DNA from: Symsagittifera roscoffensis
Taxonomy: Eukaryota > Xenacoelomorpha > Acoela > Convolutidae
NCBI RefSeq assembly: GCF_963678635.1
Contig: NC_087067.1
Location: 19,171,018 to 19,235,017 of the forward strand
DNA length: 64,000 bases
Direction: 5' to 3'
Shown here: positions 10,974-23,258 of the stretch, piece by piece
Numbering within the stretch: position 1 is the first letter of the stretch
How the letters are laid out: each line of letters opens with the position of its first letter
The notes under the pieces: model-generated
Told to the model about the DNA's origin: nothing
Database searches by the model: none
Seen by the model: only the letters and a program-made list of their open reading frames with translations
Made by a program: the position numbers and the translations under genes

Positions 10974-13433
10974 AGACTAAATAAACAACCACCATTCTTC
11001 TCAAAATTTTATCCAATTTATAACCAACAACGGAAACACCTGAAACCACTATCAGGAAATATATATAATTTTTCAATAAAACAAGTTCACCAATATGATA
11101 AAAGTCAAAATAAACAACAACATTTTTATGTCAGACTTTGAGTTTAAACCTATTCATAAGTTCATCACGATTTCATCTAAAAAATATTTGAAAAATACGA
11201 ATTCAGACATCATTTCGCTACACGTGTATAACAATACACCGTATCAAGTAACATATTGTAAAAAAAACGCTACAATATCACCCGTACATGAAATAGCATA
11301 CCGCGTAAATAATAAACTCCAATTATTAGATATTTGTCAATCTACAATTTTTAACGAAGAACTATCCATAAATAATATAATAAGCAATGAAAAGAGAAAC
11401 ACAGATTATTTCACAAAAACACCATAAATTTAACTTTGAACACTCACAAATTACACAAACCGAATTTGACAAACTAGCAAAACAAATGTTAAAATATTCA
11501 ACAGTCTACGCAACATCAATATTTGATGTTGGGAAAATCAGCTCATCACTACATCTCCCGTTAAAACCTGACGCAGTTTTCAAAAAACAAAGAGCTAGTA
11601 AAGTACCAATTCATTTACACGACAAAGTAAATAGATTACTTGATATTTTAGAACAATACAAAATTATCTCACCAGTAAACAAAGAAGAACAACCAAAAAG
11701 TAACACATTTATTAACCCTGTTATCATCCTAGCAAAAGGAGAATCATTAAAAATAGTTGTAGACGCTAGATACCTCAATTCACTTATAGACGAATCAAAA
11801 TGCAATTGGCCTATTGAACCAATACAAGTTATTTTAACAAAAATAAACGGAAAATACTTTACCACCGCCGATATGAATAGTGCATATAATCAAATGCCAC
11901 TAGATGAACAATCACGACGTTTAACACAATTTGCTATTGGAAATCAACAATATGAATTCAACCGCTTATTCTATGGAATATCCATAGGACCAGCAGCATT
12001 TTCAGCTTTTATGAGCAAAATTTTTAGACCACTAATACTTGAGAAAAACTCAATCACCTATTTAGACGATGTTTTTATGCAATCACAGACAAAAGAAGAA
12101 ATGTTTACAGTTTTTGAACACTATCATAAAATACTTCAGAACAAAAATCTGAAGGCCGCCCCCGATAAATCACACTTCTTTTTAACACGAGTTAAATTTT
12201 GAGGACTTAATATAGAAAGAAACACAATCACTCCATTAAAATCACGCATTGATGCTATTCAAAAACTTCAACCACCATCAAACAAAAAGAAAATCCAAGA
12301 ATTCCTTAGAATGTTAAATTTTGTAAGCAAGTACGTTTATAAAAAGCAATTATATTTAAGACCGTTCTATAATATCCTCAGACAACAAAATAATTTTGAA
12401 TGGACCATTGAACATCAAACACGATTTGAAGAAATTAAAAAACTTCTAACTGAACAAATTTCAAATACAATTCCAGATCCGAATCAACCATTCTATGCAA
12501 TGTGCGATGCTTCAAATTTTGGCATTGGCGCAGCATTACTACAATCACACAGTGGTACAAATAAAATGAACCTTATATCAGCGAATTCCCGATTATTCAC
12601 TCAAGCAGAGCTACGACTATCAACTCTAATGAGAGAATGTACAGCTATAATTTATACACTTACAGAATATGAATTTCTGATACTTGGATCAACAACATCC
12701 AACAGTTTTATTCATAGATCACAAACCAATCATTTTTCTCTTTACACAAAAGTCCAACCCAAATCACCGAGTTTATAGATTTCAATTAATTCTAATGAAA
12801 TTTCCAAACTTACATATAGTTTGGACAGCAGGAAAGAATCTTTCATTACCAGATACAGTAAGTCGAAGTACACCAATTGAATTACTTACACGAAAAACTA
12901 CAGTTGAAATACCCAAAAATATAAAATTTAACCTTGCAAAAGACGAAACATCACTCCGACTAGAATGCAAATATGCAGTAAGAACTGACATTGAACAATC
13001 ACAAATAAATAACCTACAACTTTTCCCACTTTACTTAGATTGCCAAAATAATCACTACGAAGTTGATCTACTTGGAACATCAACTTTCAAAACAATTCCA
13101 TACTCACAATGGATAAAAAATAACACCCAACAAAAACGAATAAAACACCACTCGCAAAAAAAAGACTTTTTTCCGTTAATTGAAAAAGAAAATTTAACTG
13201 ATAAAATAAATTTATCAGGACCACAAACAAATGATTCAAAATACACAATAAATCAAGTTTTTGACCTCCATGACCCACTTGACACAATTCCCTTATCTAA
13301 ATTAGAAATTGAAAATATTTTTCCCCTCCAACAGATAAAATTACAATTGAAATCTTGAAACAATATCAAAATCTTGACCCAGTAATTAGACAACTAAAAT
13401 CATGGCACAAATACAAAATTAAGCCCGTAAAGG
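10974..13433 (+). pseudogene. Giant element RT and RNase H, decayed (copy 1)
   Basis: RT is open from about 11387 to 12202 and contains FTTADMNSAYNQMP, the YGISIGPAAFSAFM helix and the catalytic YLDD. A TGA at 12200 replaces a Leu codon after VKF. The RNase H part at 12311-12778 has CDASNFGIGAALL and the Glu of RECTA. It is frameshifted near 12690, where the third catalytic Asp should be, then resumes with the LPDTVSR motif. The block ends at the deletion junction near 13434. Confidence 0.85.
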
Positions 13434-14130
13434 CAGATATCACAACAGAGATAAAAAACACAATGAAATTTACCAAAAAGTAACAAAAAAATTGTTACAA
13501 AGGTAAAACATTAGTGAACAAATAAATTCACGCTTTACACCAGGCTCAGATTTAAAAATTGGATCATTTGTCTTAATACCTAATTTTAATACACAAAAAG
13601 GAATTTCTAAAAAATTACAACCCCTTCGCAAAGGACATCAAATAATTGTCAAACCCACTGACGTAACATATAAAATCACCGATTCAGACCAAAAAGAAAT
13701 TGTTCAACATCGAAACAATCTATTACCTTACTACCCAAAAGAATACGCACTACGCGAACTAACTCAATTATATTCTTTCACAGGTTTAAAAGTTATTCAA
13801 AATCACCCACATACGGAAAATGAAACAAATGAACAAAACGACATTCACCCTGAAAAACAAAATAAAAAACCAACTACAACCCAAAACAATACAAAAAAGC
13901 TAGATCAAAAAATACCTCAAAAAGAAAGGAAAAATAGAAAAATGATAGAAAAAATTATACTACAAGAACAAGTCGAGAAATCAGAACATAGAGAGTCATC
14001 ACGACTTAGAAATCAACCACGTAAAAACTACCAAACATTCATCCCACAATCTAAATTATTTAAAAAGTTCAATTTCGAAAACAGCTTTAATTTTACAATT
14101 AATAATCTTTGCACCTCTGAAATCTTTTGA
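13434..14130 (+). pseudogene. Integrase C-terminal remnant (copy 1)
   Basis: The sequence jumps from the end of the RNase H-integrase linker straight to the segment matching DKKHNEIYQKVTKK of copy 2, so about 1 kb with the integrase zinc-binding region and D,D-35-E core is missing. What remains is the C-terminal domain (LRKGHQIIVKPTDVTYKI) and a Lys/Gln-rich tail. The tail is better preserved here than in copy 2, extending to the stop at 14130. Confidence 0.8.
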
Positions 14131-14678
14131 ACCTTCATTTTTCAAAATAACATGCTGACAGACACGCAGCGATTCTAGTTCAAAATTAGCCAATAAGATT
14201 CATCCAATCCGTCACTTTCTATAACTCTAACACACACCAACTAGACGAACGATATTAAACTCCAGGCATATCTATAACTATAACTTTACAACCTCCAGGT
14301 CAAAAATAAGCAAACCACTCAAACTTGACAACTAAAATAAACACCATCATAATATCATAACCCTCCCTTATCTAATAACGCGAAGATCAACAATATTTTA
14401 CCAACTCAGACCTCAAAAACCCCCCAGCCAAAATTGATAAATTAGCCTAAAGTAAAAATACGACCATAATAATTTAGCCTAAAGTACAAAAATCTCAAAA
14501 ATACCCCAGATCACCTGACAAATAAAAATAAAGCAAAGAAGACCTCCCGAACACCATAAAGTTCGCCCCCAACAACTTTTCACAAAATTCAACCCACTTG
14601 TCAAAAAATCAATAAATAATTCGACTTGAAAATCGCCCCAAACAACAAAAAATATTCGACCAAGAAGCCATTTCTTAA
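14131..14678 (+). other. Untranslated stretch between pol and ORF4 (copy 1)
   Basis: No supported ORF. The A/C-rich strand bias of the element continues. The corresponding stretch of copy 2 is about 35365-36175. A splice acceptor for downstream mRNAs would be expected here, but I cannot single one out. Confidence 0.5.
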
Positions 14679-14906
14679 ATGCTCTTCTATCGATCAGTCA
14701 ATACAATTTTCAACAATTTCATAAACTTTTTAACAATACTTAAACTTTTAATCATATTTCTCTTTGATACTTTTGAAGCTTTTATAATAATTTTAATCAT
14801 TTTTTGCAATATTTTTTTAATTTTCTACTCCCTATTTGAAATATATCTCCAACTTTCCCAAGTCATTGACCATATTCACAGGTACGAAAACCCAAAGTTT
14901 ATTTAA
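14679..14906 (+). CDS. Giant element ORF4, small membrane protein (copy 1)
   Basis: A 75-codon ORF, very rich in Ile, Leu and Phe, with a hydrophobic core (LLIIFLFDTFEAFIIILIIF and onward) long enough for one or two membrane spans, and a short polar C-terminus ending near HRYEN. Copy 2 has the homologous 76-codon ORF at 35134-35364. It ends in TAA directly followed by the ATG of ORF5. It may be a viroporin-like or envelope-associated accessory protein, but this is inference from hydrophobicity alone. Confidence 0.55.
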   Translation: MLFYRSVNTIFNNFINFLTILKLLIIFLFDTFEAFIIILIIFCNIFLIFYSLFEIYLQLSQVIDHIHRYENPKFI

Positions 14907-16223
14907 ATGATACGAACCATTTTTAGTAGAACAGATATCTTTTTATTATTTGTAATTTTTATAACATTTTTATCATCCCTAATATTGACAATATGCAAAT
15001 GTATAAAAAAGGCAATCATAACATTCGCCTTACAACAATCCTTTTAATTCTTTTCCTTGAAGAATACTACAATAAACATAAATTTTTTCACTGAGAGAAA
15101 TCAATCAGAAAACCCTCAAAAATTGCTAAGCAACAATCACACAGTCAGTCTTCACCGACATCATCCCATGAAAACCCGACAATACCTACAACTACCCAAA
15201 ACCCCCAAACATCTACACGAATTTTTTTCCAAGATAACCCATACACTTTTGAAGAACGACATGCCCGCTTATCTGAACCATTAGAACCAGTTCAGCGACA
15301 GGCACCTCTAAGTTAACCAACATATAACTTATACCCAACACTACCACAAGAATTAAGTAGAATAAGAAATAATAGTCAAAACTAAAATACAGTCGAAATA
15401 AATAGACAAATTATACATCCACGACAAAATAGAAATTTTCAAACCCACCGTGTTCATTTTGATATACCCCAATCCCCATCACCAAGTACTCCAGAAAACC
15501 CAATTAGCATATTACCGGAAACCCCTACACTTCTTTCACAACGTAGCACCTCAAGCTTACCCTCAGATTACTTAGGTTCAACACCAACATCTGAACAAAT
15601 ACGTGAAAATCTCTTTAACCCCCCAAACCAAACATCACGACTACCATATTGGACAACACAGACATTCACACAAGGTGAACCAAATTTAATAAATGATCCA
15701 ATAGATATTTCTACGGATACAACAACATCATCATCACTACCAGTAACATTATCACTACCGTCAACACCATCATTAAGCCAGATTTCACCGACACCTTCCT
15801 CCCTGAATTTTCCAAATAACCTCGACGCTAGATATCGAGAACAATCATCAACAAATATCCCTTTAAGTTTAGATTAGAACACGTTCACAGCACCCCCACC
15901 ATTATTTGGACAACATCCAGAAAGTAACCGACTCCACAATTGGGCACTCTATAGACTACAGTATAGACAAGACATCCACGAAGACATTCGTGACCATAAC
16001 ATCCAAATACTCCAACAAATAGTCTACAATTAAAATTTGAAATCACGGTTAAACTTAACAACACTGCTCAACATCCTTACCAATTAAACCCACCCAATAT
16101 AACAGCTCAATCGCTACCACCACCATTAATAACAACTGAAGTAATATATAAATACGACAGATATACCAAAAAGACAATTGGTTACATCACATTTTATAAC
16201 CCGTACTCAGGATTATCATACAC
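14907..16223 (+). pseudogene. ORF5 and Met-poor ORF6, decayed (copy 1)
   Basis: ORF5 starts at ATG 14907 with a two-span hydrophobic sequence and loses frame near 15030 by one base relative to copy 2. Its stop, TGA at 15092-15094, is followed in phase by the Pro/Ser/Thr-rich ORF6, as in copy 2. ORF6 here carries stops near 15313, 15383 and 15876 and a frame change near 16030. A YPTL sequence near 15340 is kept in both copies and matches the YPxL late-domain pattern. Confidence 0.6.
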
Positions 16224-18183
16224 ATGTATTTTCTAAAAATATTGATACTTCTCCAACTCTTTTTTCTAATAATTTCCGATCAGAGCACAAGTCTTTCTCC
16301 CCGCACAGGACCCCAGGACTTATTAGTAACATACTACGATTGTGAAGAAAATGAACAAAAAACACTACACAAATATGCAATAAATCAAGTATCACAATGC
16401 GAAACAGAACCACAAGCTATAGAAACTACAAATGTAATAGCGACCTTGTACTCAAAAGCCCGAGCAACAACAGTCATAAGATATAAATTTACAGCAACAT
16501 TTTCCGAAAAGAAGGTACATTGTTCACAACTTTCAAACGGAAATAAAAACCGACTTGACCACGAATCATTTTACCAAAGTAATATAGAACGACTTCTACA
16601 TCTAAATCCCAATGATTGTAAAAACAAGCTACTCAAATTAAACATCACAAGAAATAAAAACACCGACAGAAAAATAGTATATTTTCAAGTCTTTGCCGAT
16701 TCTGTACATCAAGCAGAACTTGAAAGATATCAAGGACATATAAAACTAGATGAAAATTACCCATACAACGGCGCACACGGAAGATTAATTTATGACATAC
16801 ACGATAAGCACTGGATACCACACATTGGTATAAATAATCCATCAAACTGCAAAGCAGACACAAAAAATAAAGGATATCAAGAAATAATGTTTTTCGATTG
16901 GAAAATAGAACTCGAAAAAATACAATTCACACGAGATTTATCCGACAACACAATGATCTATCAAGGAATTAGACTACCTTGTAAAAACGATCAAGGTTAT
17001 TGTGATCCTACAACATGGACAAAAGCAACAGTTGTTTGGTTTCCCGAAGATACATGCACAACAATTCAAGTAGCAAAAATACACGCTCGAATGATAAAAT
17101 TTCACGAAAAATATTTTAAACAATCAATTCCATATGAACAAGTCCATCCATCACGAAAACAAAGTACTGATTTTTGAAATCTCCATAATATAGAAAATAA
17201 ATTAACACGTTTCCAAATATATCAAGAAACAGAAATCGCATGCAAATACAGAAACCCACTTCACAAAACACAATATTCTGAAATATTAGTTGAATACGAA
17301 AAAGGTTTCGACATGACCACTGGAAAAATAAAAATTGACCCTTATGCCACAGGTCACCCTCTACACGAAGGAACATCATATATACCAGTTAATTTTCAAA
17401 AAAGTAATGGTCAACCTGGTGGACACCTAAAACCACATGACACTAGAAGCACACGTTTACAAGAACTATCACTAATGAATAATTCTTATTTTGGTAATAT
17501 CCACTATGATATCCACACAAGATTATAGCGGATATTTTAAAGACATTAAAGACTATATATATCTAAAAGGTGAAAAATATAGACCACAAGATATTTCACC
17601 TATCAAAATTTTTTTAGCTTTGTTACACTAAAAAATCAAATTCTCGATTTTCTAGGATGGCTCTATTACATCTTAGAAAAATTAACTATCCTCTACGCAA
17701 TGTTTAACTTTATAGGATTTCTTTATAGGATTTTTCACTCTTAAAATGAATCTATAACACATGCGCTATACAGACAAAAGTAAATAGACAAGCAAGTGTA
17801 GCACGCATACTATTTGCAGGATTTTTTGGAATTTTTTCGTCATCAATTAGCAAAATTCTTCTAGACGCACAAATAAAAGAATATAATACAAAAATAGCGA
17901 CAAGGCAACACATGCGACGAAGAACATAATAACAGAAGTAACACCTACAGCACTACAGTTGCCACCCCTACCACATAACCATCCATTATCCTTAGTCCCA
18001 CGTAATTTCCGAAACCTAGCAATAACACATAACCCAAATTTTAGACCAAAAAAATCGCAAAGTCCCATACAACATATAATGACACATCATTCACAAGATG
18101 ATAATACATATGAACAAAATATAGAACAACCCCAAACCACCGCTTTTCAGTCTCAAAATAATCATTTTTTTAGCCCACGATGA
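16224..18183 (+). pseudogene. Envelope-like glycoprotein, deleted (copy 1)
   Basis: Starts with a signal peptide (MYFLKILILLQLFFLIIS) and a Cys-rich ectodomain beginning GPQDLLVTYYDCEENEQ, open to a TGA at 17175. It then continues to about 17519, where about 0.67 kb present in copy 2 is missing and the sequence resumes at the residues just before the membrane anchor. The tail from 17959 is open again and its stop TGA overlaps the ATG of ORF8 (18180-18183). See the copy 2 entry for the family assignment. Confidence 0.8.
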
Positions 18184-18752
18184 GCCGACAACTTGGATCC
18201 TTACACCGCTCAAATTCCCATCCAACCAACCTCAACACTCCAATCACAATAATCCCACTTTTTGCTTTCCCACAACCCAATTTTCCAACTATTAATATAT
18301 CATCAAGCATGAATTCGGATACTAATTCAGATATTTCAGTTTTATACTCCATTTCACAACTTATTGACCCTAATATAGAAACCCCTGACAAATTTGCAGA
18401 CTCCGAACCATCTCAATTCAATAATTTTCAAACCAACTCCTCAGTTTTTTCAAAACCCCCTTTTCAACCGATCCCATTAAATAATCCACTCCCATCCGTT
18501 TCTACTCCTTCTTATGCTTCACAAGTAACCCCAACCTATTCTCCATTTCATTCCGACAGATCATCTAATTCTCCAGATACTCTCCAAATCTCCCAGGAAC
18601 TCGATAATTTTATCACCCTACAACAACAACTAATACACCCTAACACCCTCACTATAAATCAAATATCATCACTACCAACTTTATTACTAACAAATTCAGA
18701 CATAATACGCGACATCTTTCCCCACGGCTTTTTCCCAACGATTAACAGGTAA
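18180..18752 (+). pseudogene. Giant element ORF8, shortened (copy 1)
   Basis: A 190-codon ORF starting inside the envelope stop codon (ATGA overlap). It matches the first 170 or so and the last 25 residues of the 548-aa ORF8 of copy 2. About 1.1 kb encoding the central, folded-looking part is missing at about 18672. The N-terminal part is Ser/Thr/Pro/Asn-rich. The end, DIFPHGFFP, is conserved and abuts the splice donor at 18749. Confidence 0.7.
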
Positions 18753-18825
18753 GTATAATTTAAAAATAATCTTAACTAACAAATTTAAATTAATACTAAC
18801 CATTCTTTAATCATGTTTCTTTTAG
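18749..18825 (+). other. Intron-like segment after ORF8 (copy 1)
   Basis: AACAG|GTAAGT at the start and TTCTTTTAG at the end, with TAATACTAAC about 25 bases before the acceptor as a branch-site candidate. Length 77 bases. The homologous segment of copy 2 (29475-29553) has GTAAAT and TTCTTTAG and is 79 bases. If spliced, ORF8 of this copy would extend by 14 codons past the donor. Confidence 0.55.
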
Positions 18826-20342
18826 ATTTTTCATACCACGATCATCTGCAAACAGAAAAGAAACATAAAAAATAAACTTGTTAAAATTATTCTAAACTTC
18901 ATTAATATTTTCCACAAGATAATCTGATAAAATTCATACCAAATGTAGAAAATTAATCTATAAACTATTCCCCCATTAAGCAGTAAATTTAATTATGTTG
19001 AAAATTTATAACTTTAAATTTCCCCCAAAACTAGCAAGAAAATTGAAATTTCATGTAATAAATTGATAAAATGAAAATGGAGTGCTAACCTTCTGATATT
19101 TTCATTCACTCGCACAGGAATTCTATCCAAACTCGCACAGCTCGCCCACGAAGAATTGTTTAAATAATGATTTTCAGTTTCAAGTTTTCACACTCAACAA
19201 CTCTAACACACGATAACAAGTTTTAAACTTTCCTTTAACCCGGTTGGAAAGGAATTATATACTAAACCAAACTAACCAACGCAGCTTACTAAACACCACA
19301 TATCATAAAATAACAGCATGACTAAGAAAAGAAAACCAACGGTACCCAAACCGGATTAACCCAGTTTAAAACTGGATAATTTATTCTTTTGAAGACTTTA
19401 ATAAAGTCCAAGAAAGAAATAATAAAACACAAAAAAGTCGAAAGACAAACCCATAACAAAAACAATTTGATTTTTGAAAAAGGGACACAACCAAAGGAAC
19501 ATAAGAAAGACCAACATAAACCCAACATAAAACGTTATCACATAACAGGACCTATCAAAGAAACCGCACGAAATCATACTCCCACTCCTGGCCTAACCCA
19601 CCAGAGAGGACGTCCTGAGCATGCTCTATAGCCGGCCTAACCCACCGCGCTACATCCACGCTTTGTGACCACACTTCTATTTTTAATAAGAGGTACTCAA
19701 GAGTGAGTAACTCTTCAAAATAACCGAACTAAAACAAAATGCTTTTGTGAAAACAACTAACTAAATTCATAATTAAAAAACCGAACTAATAAAAATTTTT
19801 TAAAATGTAAATCATACCTTGCAGTATATAGATCAACACACAACAACAAAGACGAACATCCAAAGACAAAATGACCCCACTACACTCGAACAAGAATGGC
19901 TAACCACAACCGATATGCCGTCCACAATCACAACTCAAAGGATTTAGAGTACGACTTGACTTCGCAGAAAAGGACTTCATTGAACTAGACCAATGACCAC
20001 CTCGATGTTCAAGTATACGTACAGATCCGAGTTACAAGGCATCCCCTCCACGCACAATCTCCACGCCATTCCCAGACGAGGTTGAACACAAAACAAGTTC
20101 TCTACATAATACAGAAAAACCCGTCATAGCAAACCATTTTGAAATCAGATTGATTTCGTTGGGAAACACAGTCGTTGTCACAAGAAGACACAACGATTGA
20201 TGCCCCTAACTCCAGCGTCCTGGAACTTCTCTAACAAGAGGAACCGGATAAGAATACGATGTTCGCCAAATACCAACGTTCATCATCCATCCTTTGAATT
20301 GCAGAAAGATAATTCTAAAAAACTCTGTAAAACCCGGATGGG
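18826..20342 (+). other. 3' untranslated region of giant element copy 1
   Basis: Apart from ORF9, no gene is supported. The stretch ends with ACCCGGATGGG just before the 3' LTR, the position of a polypurine tract, though it is short. The same end is present in copy 2. Confidence 0.5.
19389..19631 (+). CDS. Giant element ORF9, Lys-rich 80 aa (copy 1)
   Basis: A small basic ORF in the region between ORF8 and the 3' LTR. It starts MKTLIKSKKEIIKHKKVERQ, and the homologous ORF in copy 2 (28674-28904) starts MKTIIKSKKEIIKHKKVERQ. About three quarters of the residues agree over 75 positions, including HITGP and NHTPTPGLTHQ. No domain recognised. A nuclear regulatory role would fit the basic N-terminus, but it could also be a chance frame in a conserved untranslated region. 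Confidence 0.4.
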   Translation: MKTLIKSKKEIIKHKKVERQTHNKNNLIFEKGTQPKEHKKDQHKPNIKRYHITGPIKETARNHTPTPGLTHQRGRPEHAL

Positions 20343-20752
20343 TGGAACCTGATCTAAACTATATTTTATGATTGGATAAATTAGATATTTTACCACTGTA
20401 AAGTATTTAATATTAATCAATCATGATCCATCTAACTAACAACCCACTTATTTGTAAGTGCTGAAATTACTTGTAATTTCAGCACCAGAGAGATTTGAAT
20501 TTAACTTAGGAATTAGTTGTCTCTCCAAGAGAACTTCAGCAGCCGCAACAAACCAGTATACCCTAGATCTATTGAGCCTAGCAGAGACTAGTTAAACACC
20601 CTGAGACTAGAAAGTATAAGAGTAAGATTAGGATCGGTATTAGACTAAGAAGTTGCACGAAACTATCCGGCCGAAAATAAGATAGCGTGACGAGCAGACG
20701 GTGTACCCTATCCAAAATTACTCTATGAGTTAACCACATCGGTCCTAACTCA
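20343..20752 (+). repeat. 3' LTR of giant element copy 1
   Basis: Direct repeat of 4901-5310, 410 bases, with the same TGGAACC...CTAACTCA ends. About nine differences from the 5' LTR, three of them clustered near 20655-20660. Confidence 0.95.
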
Positions 20753-20756
20753 AAAT

Positions 20757-22021
20757 GCCAATTAGTTTTAAGTTTAACCAGAAACATCTCACCCTGCTTT
20801 TTTTTTCATTTTTTTGCCAATTTATTCAAATTTTCATTCAAAATTTTTTCGAGTGGTACCCAAGATGTTCAGCTTTTCAATGCAAAAGTTTCAAAAGTTT
20901 TTTGAATTGTAGATGTTTTTCAGACGCACTCAAATAACAAAAAACCTGTTTGTTAGGTGGTAGGAACTTGAATTAAGTTGAAAACCATCATATCGTCAAA
21001 TTTTGGTAAGAGACGGTAGGGCTCTTCTACTGTTTTGCTACACAACAATAGTTTGACGGGGTAACCATTTTTTTGACAATATGATTCATAGCTTACTTTT
21101 AAAAACCAATCGTGCTTTAAAAAAAAACAATTTAAAATGAAAATATATATATATTTTCATTATTTTTGACATTCTAAACATAAAACCAGTAGTAATTGTA
21201 ATCACGGGTATCAAAAAAGTAACACCTTTTTCTTTTTAACAAATTACGACCAGTTTACTATTCATGTAACTAATGATGGTTTTTGTTCCAAAATTTTTTG
21301 TAATGATGGTCTGGAACCTTGTCTCCCAAATTTTTACATACTTTTTCAGACAGCATTGTTTTTTCGAATTATTGTTCATTTATTATGTTTTCTGTAATCA
21401 TTCCAAATTGCGCATGCCTCTAAGTAACAATTTTGAAAGGATTTCGTTTTATAAGACATATTTACGGTTATGATTATGTTCTGTTATGATCTTTCATAAC
21501 ATAATTTGGACAGTTCTAACAGTAATACAAAGGAAGTCCATTAGTTTGTTATTTTCCATAGAAAAGAACATGGCGAACAGATATTTAAAAAATAGTCAAT
21601 GAACGCAAGTAAACAGAAAATAAAACGGTCTGGAACTTTTTATGATTGACAATTTTTTGATAAATTTAACCCAATCTATTTTTACGATTGACTTTTTTTG
21701 ATAAAATTAACCCAATTAAATTCCATTTTCGAAGCTAGAAGTTGATCACGCTTTTCGTAACCTTACAATTTCATTCTTTGATAGCTGAGTTTGCCTTCCT
21801 CCTAACAAAAGAAATGAACTGGAACTGAAAAAAAAATCAAAATTCAAACCGCGAAAAAGATAATTTGAGCCTCAACAATTTTTCAGGCTTTTCCGAAAAA
21901 AAAACGAAAAAAAAATTAAAATTAACTTTGAGCTTTTTTCGCAGGGGAAGTTATTAAAGAAGTTCCAAAGAGTAAAAATTGCAGCTATCAAGATGTTCAT
22001 TCTATGTAAATTATTGGCATT
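20757..22021. other. Non-coding, AT-rich
   Basis: No frame, domain or repeat that I can support. Short open frames here are Phe-rich and look like chance. Confidence 0.5.
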
Positions 22022-23058
22022 ATCAGCTACTCGCCGGATTTACTCGCCCTAAGTTCAATTTAGGAAAAATAAAATTTGGAGCTATTTATTTCGAACCATT
22101 TTCTTAAAATTTTGTGATATTTTGTTAACATAGATTGATAAATTGTTACTCGTGAAAGGTGGATATTTTGCTTGAAAAATAGCAAAATCAAAGGACAAGA
22201 AAACAGTGCCCATGTGAACAGTCTCCTCCCTAAATAGACCAAGTGAACAATCTCCCCCTCCTCCCCCTTCCCCTCTCCCCCCTCCTAACCCTAACACATT
22301 AAATGCCAAACTAAAAGCAGTAAGGCCTGCATGTACTATGCTCAAATCTGATTGGCTGATATAAATTACTTTTAACCGATAATTATTACTGATTTAGGGG
22401 CAGACTGTTCACTTGGTCCAATAACAGAGAACACGAAAATTCAGAAAAAACACAGAAAATTCCTTCCCATTTTGTGGTGGGAACAAAAATTTATCTATAA
22501 GGGAAAAAGCAGAATTGCCCTGTTTTGAGATCAGCTACTCGCCGGATTATCAGCTACTCGCCGGATTTACTCGCCCTAAGTTCAATTTAGGAAAAATAAA
22601 ATTTGGAGCTATTTATTTCGAACCATTTTCTTAAAATTTTGTGATATTTTGTTAACATAGATTGATAAATTGTTACTCGTGAAAGGTGGATATTTTGCTT
22701 GAAAAATAGCAAAATCAAAGGACAAGAAAACAGTGCCCATGTGAACAGTCTCCTCCCTAAATAGACCAAGTGAACAATCTCCCCCTCCTCCCCCTTCCCC
22801 TCTCCCCCCTCCTAACCCTAACACATTAAATGCCAAACTAAAAGCAGTAAGGCCTGCATGTACTATGCTCAAATCTGATTGGCTGATATAAATTACTTTT
22901 AACCGATAATTATTACTGATTTAGGGGCAGACTGTTCACTTGGTCCAATAACAGAGAACACGAAAATTCAGAAAAAACACAGAAAATTCCTTCCCATTTT
23001 GTGGTGGGAACAAAAATTTATCTATAAGGGAAAAAGCAGAATTGCCCTGTTTTGAGAT
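22022..23058. repeat. Perfect 510-bp tandem duplication
   Basis: 22022-22531 and 22549-23058 match base for base by eye, at a 527-bp offset. The 19-base phrase ATCAGCTACTCGCCGGATT starts each unit and occurs once more at 22530-22548, overlapping the end of unit 1. Each unit includes a pyrimidine tract (CCCCCTCCTCCCCCTTCCCC) and a CCTAACCCTAAC phrase. The duplication ends 152 bases upstream of the LIM gene start codon, so it may include its promoter. Confidence 0.95.
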
Positions 23059-23210
23059 GTTTAATACGGCATGCGTCCAAATAGGTTAACAATTCTTACA
23101 GCGAGCACGTGTGAAACTTGCTCAAAAAGAGGGAATAAAGCTCTCAAACTACTTCGAAACGACTAAAGCAGTTTCCGCAACCAAGGGATGCAGAGTAATT
23201 GGGACCAAAA

Positions 23211-23258
23211 ATGGCGCCACCTAAGATGATCGGAAAGAAATGCTTCGGCTGCGGAAAA
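23211..23258 (+). CDS. LIM-domain protein, exon 1
   Basis: First coding exon: ATG in AAAATGGCG context, 16 codons ending at GGAAAA|GTTAGT (phase 0). It encodes MAPPKMIGKKCFGCGK, which supplies the first zinc-binding pair CFGC of LIM domain 1. Joined to exon 2 it gives the exact LIM spacing C-x2-C-x18-H-x2-C-x2-C-x2-C-x17-C-x2-C. An acceptor-like TTCTTACAG at 23098 could mark a 5'-UTR exon or a trans-splice site. Two-LIM proteins of this kind are adaptors of the cytoskeleton or nucleus; I cannot assign an orthologue. Confidence 0.8.

Larger units (their letters stand above)
4901..20752 (+). mobile_element. Giant Gypsy-like LTR element, copy 1 (internally deleted)
   Basis: Two direct 410-bp LTRs bound the element, and AAAT occurs on both sides (4897-4900 and 20753-20756) as a 4-bp target duplication. 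Total length is 15,852 bases. The order of genes matches copy 2 on the other strand. Three coding blocks are missing relative to copy 2: the integrase core (junction near 13434), part of the envelope (near 17519) and most of ORF8 (near 18672). These roughly account for the 2.9-kb length difference. The LTRs differ from each other at about 9 of 410 positions. Many further stops and frameshifts are present, so the copy is dead. Confidence 0.92.

Noticed and set aside
21946..22010. Acceptor-like CGCAG followed by a short frame GEVIKEVPKSKNCSYQ ending in TAA
   Set aside because: Its phase does not match the donor at 4404, and the frame is only about 20 codons long.
22250..22295. CCTAACCCTAAC phrase as interstitial telomere repeat
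   Set aside because: Only two units occur next to a pyrimidine tract, too little to call telomeric.
23099..23225. Open frame (RARVKLAQKEGIKL...) after an acceptor-like site, overlapping the LIM start
   Set aside because: It ends in TAA across the LIM ATG in another frame and no upstream exon fits. More likely 5' UTR.
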